Below the pieces are notes generated by a model. It saw nothing but the letters and a program-made list of their open reading frames with translations. It was not told where the DNA came from and searched no databases. Position numbers and translations under genes: made by a program. Shown piece after piece: positions 59,199 through 64,000 of a DNA stretch of 64,000 nt (position 1 is the stretch's first letter; every line of letters starts with the position of its first letter). Origin of the DNA: Pseudolabrys sp. (lineage in GTDB: Bacteria; Pseudomonadota; Alphaproteobacteria; Rhizobiales; Xanthobacteraceae); contig JALHRB010000004.1 of the NCBI GenBank assembly GCA_022841665.1, positions 82,784 to 146,783 on the forward strand, in the 5' to 3' direction.

Positions 59199-61142
59199 CT
59201 ACTGGGATTTCTGAACCGGCTCGGTGGTCTGCTCGGCCGCCGGCATCGCGCCGCCGGCGGTGGGAGCGCCGCCGGTCAGCCGCTCGATCACCGAGCGCAC
59301 CTGGTCGCGCGCGCTGCGCTCGCGCACCGCGTTGAGCAGCGGGGCGGCCGCGCCGGAGCGGCGGATCAGCGCCTCCGGGTCGGGCAGCATGATCGGGTCG
59401 TCCCACGAGCCCTGCACGATGAAGGGCAGTTCGAACGGCACGGTATTGGGCCTTGCCGCCACCACCAGCGCCGCCGTGCCCTTGAGGTCCAGTTCGCGCG
59501 CGGGGATCGAGGCGGAACCGGCCAGCGCCAGCCGCACCGCCGAGCCCTCGATCCTGACGTCCTCGACCGTGACCGTGCCCTGCACGATCTTGAGGCCGAC
59601 CGTGATCTTTTCGTAAGGCGTGCGCCCGGTGCGGAATTCGCCGCCGCCGGACAAAGGCCGCCGCTCCAGCCGCCGCAGGAGCTGCTCGACGTCGAGCCCG
59701 GCGAGCGCGCCCTTGGCGCCGACCAGCGCGGCGGTGCCGTTGAGCGTGCGCGTCACGCCCAGCACGCTTTCGCCGCTGCCTTCCACCGACAGCGTGATAT
59801 TGCCTTTGCCTTCCAGCCGGCGCAGCCCGAACAACTGGCCGAGGCAGCTTTCCAGGTCGACGTCGGCGAAATTCATCTGCGACTTCACGTCGACGCCGCG
59901 CTCGACACTGGCGAGCGTGACCGAGCCCTTGATCAGCCCGCCATAGGCCTGCGCCTCGCCCACCGTCACCACCAGGTGGCCGCCGCGCAAGTTGGCGGCG
60001 ATCGCGGTGCGGCCGATCTTGGCGTTCGACATCGACACGTTGGCGGCCGACAGGCGCAGGTCGATGTCCATGCCGGACAGGCCTTCCAGCCCGATGCGGC
60101 TGCTGTTCCAGGCGCGCTGGTTGGCGGTGAGCAGGCGCACGGTGGACATGTAAGGCGAAAGGTCGAGCGTCTCGGCGGCGAGCGTGCCTTGCAGCGTCTT
60201 GCGGCCTTCCGTGGCGAAGGTCAGCACGCCCTCGGCGCTGTTGCCGTCGAGCTCGAGGTTGACGCCGGTGAGCCCGATCGTGCCGCCGACCACATTGGTC
60301 TGCGCCTTGATGGCGAAGCGGCCGAAGCCGCCGCCAGGCAGCGGCTTCTGTCCGACCCAGACCAGCGCGTTGCGCAGCGAGGGCGAGTCGGCGGCGAGCG
60401 TGCCCTCGACCTTGAGCGTCGGCGTGACGCTGATCGAGCCTTCGAACGCGGCCTTCATCGGCGCGCCGGAGACGCGCAGCTTCAGCCCCGTGCGCGTGCC
60501 GGCGAGGGCTGCGGCGAAGTCGGCAAGCGTGACGCTCGCGTCGATCTGCTCGTCGCGCCAGATGAAGCTGCCGCTGGCGCCGAAGCTCTTGGAGATCGAC
60601 GGCCAGGCGAGCGAGAATTCGACGCCGTGCAGCGTCTCGGAAATATTATGCGTGCGATTGCGCAGCAGCACCGTGCCGTTGTCGATGCGCATCTCGGAGA
60701 AAGCGGCGGGGCGCGGCGCGCCGGGCTTCTGGCTGCGCGCCAGCGCGTCGATCAGGCCGGACCAGTTGGTGCGGCCGTCGGCGTCCACGTCGATGGCGAT
60801 GGTCGGCCGCTCCAGCGACACGTCGGCGATCTCGACGCGGCCGGCGAGCAGCGGGAAGAAGCGCAGCCGCGCGGTCAGCCGCTCGGCCTTGAGCGCCGGG
60901 CGCTCGGCGTCGCCGAGGATGACGTTGTCGTAGCTGATGGAGCCGGTGGGAAACAGCGAGACATTGGCCGTGCCGCCCAGCACGAGCTCCAGGCCGGTGA
61001 CCGCGCGGATCTCGCTCAGGGTCTGCTGGCGCACCGAATCGGCCGAAATGAAGAAGCTCGCCGACAGCAGCACGCCGGCGCCGCCCGCGACGACGGCGAG
61101 CAACAGGAATCCCAGGCGTCTAAAGCCGGTGGCGGCCGTCAA
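59199..61142 (-). CDS. AsmA family protein
   Basis: 647 residues. A single N-terminal membrane helix (about 8-30) is followed by a long periplasmic beta-rich region. The AsmA start SFFISADSVRQQTLSEI and TGLELVLGG, and the C-terminal domain with RIEGSAVRLALAGSASIPARELDLKGTAAL (key part GSASIPARELDLKG), are typical. AsmA-type proteins are thought to help move phospholipids to, or shape, the outer membrane. Begins 120 bases after the iron-permease stop on the same strand. Confidence 0.88.
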   Translation of the reverse strand: MTAATGFRRLGFLLLAVVAGGAGVLLSASFFISADSVRQQTLSEIRAVTGLELVLGGTANVSLFPTGSISYDNVILGDAERPALKAERLTARLRFFPLLAGRVEIADVSLERPTIAIDVDADGRTNWSGLIDALARSQKPGAPRPAAFSEMRIDNGTVLLRNRTHNISETLHGVEFSLAWPSISKSFGASGSFIWRDEQIDASVTLADFAAALAGTRTGLKLRVSGAPMKAAFEGSISVTPTLKVEGTLAADSPSLRNALVWVGQKPLPGGGFGRFAIKAQTNVVGGTIGLTGVNLELDGNSAEGVLTFATEGRKTLQGTLAAETLDLSPYMSTVRLLTANQRAWNSSRIGLEGLSGMDIDLRLSAANVSMSNAKIGRTAIAANLRGGHLVVTVGEAQAYGGLIKGSVTLASVERGVDVKSQMNFADVDLESCLGQLFGLRRLEGKGNITLSVEGSGESVLGVTRTLNGTAALVGAKGALAGLDVEQLLRRLERRPLSGGGEFRTGRTPYEKITVGLKIVQGTVTVEDVRIEGSAVRLALAGSASIPARELDLKGTAALVVAARPNTVPFELPFIVQGSWDDPIMLPDPEALIRRSGAAAPLLNAVRERSARDQVRSVIERLTGGAPTAGGAMPAAEQTTEPVQKSQ

Positions 61143-61262
61143 AGGGAAATTCCGGTGTGGTTCAACGCGCGGCGCCGGTGGACTATACCAAAGGTCCCGC
61201 TGCCGCCAACCTTGGGCGGCCTCTGTGACCCTTTTAGGGCCGCAGGGAAACGCCGGTTAAGC

Positions 61263-62975
61263 TTACTGGAGCGGGCCCGGGATACCCGGATCGGCCTCGG
61301 CCAGGCGGACAATGCGCATCACCGGCAGGATGCCGGCAGCGACGATGAGCAGGGCCGCGAGCGCCCCTTCCTCGAAATTGCCGCGCGTGGCGAACTGGTA
61401 GATGTAGGTCGACAGGGTCTCGACGTTGAGCGGCCGCAGCAGCAGCGTCATCGGCAATTCCTTCAGGCAGTCGACGAAGACCAGCAGGGCCGCGCCCCAC
61501 AGCGCCGGCCGCACCAGCGGCAGGTGCACGCTGCGCACGACCGTGAACGGCCGCGCCCCGCACACGCGCGCGACGTCGTCGAATTCGGTGGCGACGCGGG
61601 CAAAGCCCGCCTGCACGAAGCCGATGGAAATGGCGAGGAAGCGCACGGTATAGGCCACGATCACCGCCACGCTCGAGCCGGCGATGATGAGGCCGAGCGA
61701 TTGGCCCGTGATGTGCTGGCTCAGCCAGTTGAGCGCGTCGTCGGCCGCCACCAGCGGCGCCAGCAGGCCGAGCGCCAGCACCGTGCCGGGCACCGCGTAG
61801 CCGAGCGTGCCGAGCGCGACGCAGCCGGTCACGAAGGGCCGGCGCGCCAGCCGCAGCGACACCGCGGCGGCAAGGCCGAGCATCAGCACCGCGGCGGTCG
61901 CCGCGGCGGCGAGCAGCACGGTGGTCACGCCATGGCGCAGCAGCGCGAATTCGAAGCCGCTCACCAGCCCGCGTTCGATCGTCTCCCGCAGCAAAAAACC
62001 GGCCGGGATCAGGAAGCCGAACGCCACCGGCAGGAAGCAGGCGAAAGTCGCAAGCCAGGCCTGGCGTCCGCGCAGCACGATCGGCGCGGCGACGCGGCCG
62101 TCCTGCATCGCCGTCTGGTACTTCTGCCGCCGCCGCCCGTAGCGTTCGAAGGCGATGAGCGCCGCGACCAGCGTGAGCATGGCGAGCGCGATCTGCGCCG
62201 CGCCCGGCAGGCTGCCGCGGTTGAGCCAGGTGGTGAACACCGACAGCGTCAGCGTCTGCACGCCGAGATATTCGCTGGCGCCGATGTCGTTGAGCGTCTC
62301 CAGCAGCGCGAGCGAGATGCCGACCGCCAGCGCCGGCCGCGCCAGCGGCAGCACGATGTCGCGCATCAGCGCCCAGGGCCTGGCGCCGAGCGAGCGCGCG
62401 GCGTCGATGAAGATGGCGCATTGCGTCTGGAACATCGCGCGCGCGGCGAGATAGACGTAAGGGTAAACCACGAGGCCGATGATGAAGATGGCGCCGCCGA
62501 GCGAGCGGACCGGCGGAAACCAGTAGTCCTCCGCCGTGTGCCAGCCCATCGTCGCGCGCAGCGCGCTCTGCACCGGGCCGGCGGCGTCGAAGATGTCCAC
62601 GTAGACATAGGCCGCGATGTAGGTCGGGATCGCGAGCGGCAGCGGCAACAGCCAGAGCAGCGCATTGCGGCCGGGGAAGCGGAAGGCGGTCACCAGCCAG
62701 GCGGTCCCTGCCCCGGCAATGGTGGTGACGATAGCGACGCCCGCGAGCAGCAGCACGGTCTGCAGCGTGGCGTGCGGCAGCACGTAGGACGCCAGGTGCG
62801 GCCAGATCTCGGCGTCGCCGATGGCGGCGATGCGCGCGAGGCTTGCGAGCGGCAGCAACACCAGCGCCGCGACGCTGACGGCGATCGCCGTCGCCGCCAG
62901 GCGCGGGCCTTGCAGGAAAGAGGAAACGGCCCCGCGCCGGGCGGGGCCGTCAAGCGATGCGGAGGCCGTGCTCAA
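61263..62975 (-). CDS. Iron(III)-type ABC transporter permease (FbpB/FutB-like, double-length)
   Basis: 570 residues, about 12 helices, two fused permease halves as in FbpB/SfuB. Each half has an EAA loop: IDAARSLGARPWALMRDIVLP and FDDVARVCGARPFTVVRSVHLP. The start is the TTG at 62975, overlapping the stop of the binding-protein gene (TTGA); the longer open frame upstream only runs through that gene. No ATPase gene follows. Confidence 0.88.
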   Translation of the reverse strand: MSTASASLDGPARRGAVSSFLQGPRLAATAIAVSVAALVLLPLASLARIAAIGDAEIWPHLASYVLPHATLQTVLLLAGVAIVTTIAGAGTAWLVTAFRFPGRNALLWLLPLPLAIPTYIAAYVYVDIFDAAGPVQSALRATMGWHTAEDYWFPPVRSLGGAIFIIGLVVYPYVYLAARAMFQTQCAIFIDAARSLGARPWALMRDIVLPLARPALAVGISLALLETLNDIGASEYLGVQTLTLSVFTTWLNRGSLPGAAQIALAMLTLVAALIAFERYGRRRQKYQTAMQDGRVAAPIVLRGRQAWLATFACFLPVAFGFLIPAGFLLRETIERGLVSGFEFALLRHGVTTVLLAAAATAAVLMLGLAAAVSLRLARRPFVTGCVALGTLGYAVPGTVLALGLLAPLVAADDALNWLSQHITGQSLGLIIAGSSVAVIVAYTVRFLAISIGFVQAGFARVATEFDDVARVCGARPFTVVRSVHLPLVRPALWGAALLVFVDCLKELPMTLLLRPLNVETLSTYIYQFATRGNFEEGALAALLIVAAGILPVMRIVRLAEADPGIPGPLQ

Positions 62976-63988
62976 TTGTCGAAGCCGACCTTGTCCACCA
63001 GCGCGGCTGCGGCCTTCTTGTGGGCCGCGATCTTGGCCAGCGGCAGCGGATCGGGCTTGAGCGCGCCGTAGCCTGCGACGATCGGGTTGACGGCGACGCC
63101 TGAGCGCAGCGGATATTCGAAATTGCTGTCGGCATACATGTGCTGCGCCTTCTCGCCCGCCAGCCATTCGATCAGCTTGAGGGCGTTGGCCTTGTTCGGC
63201 GCATGCTTGGCGAGCACCACGCCGGAGACGTTCACATGCGTGCCGCCGCCCTGGAAAGTCGGCAGGACCACGCGGGTGGCGTCGGCCCAGGGCTTCTGCG
63301 CCGGATTGGTCAACATCAGCGGCCAGTAGTAGGTGTTGCCGATGCCGAGATCGCATTTGCCGGCGGCCACGTCGCGCGCGGTCTCGCGGTCGCCGCCCGA
63401 GGGCTTCTGCGCGAGGTTAGCCTTCAGGCCGCGCAGCCATTCCTCCGCCTTGGCCTCGCCGTGCTTGGCGATGTAGGCCGCGATCAGCGCGTTGTTGTAG
63501 ATGTGCTGGCCGGAGCGGATGCAGATCTTGCCCTTCCACTTCGGGTCGGCGAGCTCTTCATAAGTGATGCTGTCCTGCTTCACGCGCTCCTTCGAGGCGT
63601 AGATGACGCGCGCGCGCATCGAGATGGCATACCAGTGGCCTTCCGGATCGCGGTATTGCGGCGCCACCACTTTATCGAGCGCCGGCAAGACGATCGGCTG
63701 GGTGATGCCGGCGGCGACCGCGTCTTCCAGGCGGCCGATGTCGACGGTGAGCAGCACGTCGGCCGGGCTGCGCTCGCCTTCGGTCTTGATGCGCTGCTCG
63801 AGGCCGGAGGAGGCCGAGATCGCATTGACCTTGATGCCGGTGTCCTTGGTGAAGGCGTCGAACAGCGGCTGGATCAGCTTGCTTTCGCGATAGGTGTAGA
63901 CGTTGACCTCGCCCGACTGGGCGAAGGCGGGGCCGGCGGCCAGCGCGACGGCGAGCGCGGCGATGCGCACGCAGGTTTTGATCGGCAT
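62972..63988 (-). CDS. Iron(III)-type periplasmic binding protein (FbpA/FutA-like)
   Basis: 338 residues. Signal MPIKTCVRIAALAVALAAG ending AFA (about 23), then NVYTYRESKLIQPLFDAF, SPADVLLTVDIGRL and NTYYWPLML with the paired tyrosines that bind Fe(III) in FutA/FbpA. It binds ferric iron in the periplasm. First gene visible of the transporter; twelve bases from the window end, so its control region is not seen. Confidence 0.93.
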   Translation of the reverse strand: MPIKTCVRIAALAVALAAGPAFAQSGEVNVYTYRESKLIQPLFDAFTKDTGIKVNAISASSGLEQRIKTEGERSPADVLLTVDIGRLEDAVAAGITQPIVLPALDKVVAPQYRDPEGHWYAISMRARVIYASKERVKQDSITYEELADPKWKGKICIRSGQHIYNNALIAAYIAKHGEAKAEEWLRGLKANLAQKPSGGDRETARDVAAGKCDLGIGNTYYWPLMLTNPAQKPWADATRVVLPTFQGGGTHVNVSGVVLAKHAPNKANALKLIEWLAGEKAQHMYADSNFEYPLRSGVAVNPIVAGYGALKPDPLPLAKIAAHKKAAAALVDKVGFDN

Positions 63989-64000
63989 GGGGATTGGTCT

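Noticed and set aside
59976..63071. 1031-codon open frame on the plus strand
   Set aside because: It lies antisense to the AsmA and iron-transport genes. Its product is a low-complexity Arg/Gly/His/Gln mixture, the usual result of reading the opposite strand of GC-rich genes.

Overview
The window is high-GC DNA from an alphaproteobacterium, most likely of the order Hyphomicrobiales (the Bradyrhizobium / Pseudolabrys / Rhodoplanes side). The grounds are the murA, DUF2948, hisD, UPF0262, low-Mr phosphatase, maf and yacG block typical of alphaproteobacteria, the abundance of ABC, Bug-type and CoA-transferase catabolic genes, HWE kinase signalling, and short dispersed palindromic intergenic repeats. 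The genus is an inference. No transposase, integrase, rRNA or CRISPR array was seen; there is one tRNA (Phe).

1-12.8 kb: the conserved block, interrupted twice. Between murA and the DUF2948 gene lies an accessory island. It holds a 273-residue protein of unknown function, strongly folding DNA on both sides of it, a tiny ORF with a near-perfect Shine-Dalgarno, a textbook sigma-70 promoter that drives no visible ORF, and a signal-less ModA-like protein. Between maf and yacG sit an acyl-CoA synthetase and a LigB-type dioxygenase. yacG is followed by a split TPP-dependent decarboxylase and tRNA-Phe.

13-28 kb: an APH-like kinase beside a broken SDR gene; a tandem HxlR regulator whose 3' end runs into the remains of a TRAP permease gene; a 2107-residue hybrid kinase with about twelve HAMP-like units; an HWE kinase with receiver domains at both ends; a winged-helix protein with two DUF5985-like membrane proteins; and an MFS transporter.

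28-32 kb: a phosphite system, ptxABCD (ABC importer plus NAD-dependent phosphite dehydrogenase), preceded by a Pho-box-like array with 11-bp phasing. 32-48 kb: catabolic genes (tartrate-dehydratase-like enolase, Bug binding protein, cyclase, TPP enzyme), msrB, a dCache hybrid kinase, a DsrE-like protein, a DUF2283/DUF4258 pair, and a peptide-type ABC operon with a CoA transferase. 48-64 kb: malonyl-CoA decarboxylase; a DUF559 nuclease gene bracketed by inverted repeats; an SDR; a glutamine amidotransferase; glpD and glpK interleaved with two paralogous receiver-only regulators; potABC; an AsmA protein; and an iron-type binding protein with its permease.

Functional links that can be argued: PtxABC and PtxD import phosphite and oxidise it to phosphate, probably under PhoB. 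GlpD and GlpK form the glycerol route. The two large kinases are adjacent and probably share a signalling pathway. PotABC lacks a local binding protein and the iron system lacks a local ATPase.
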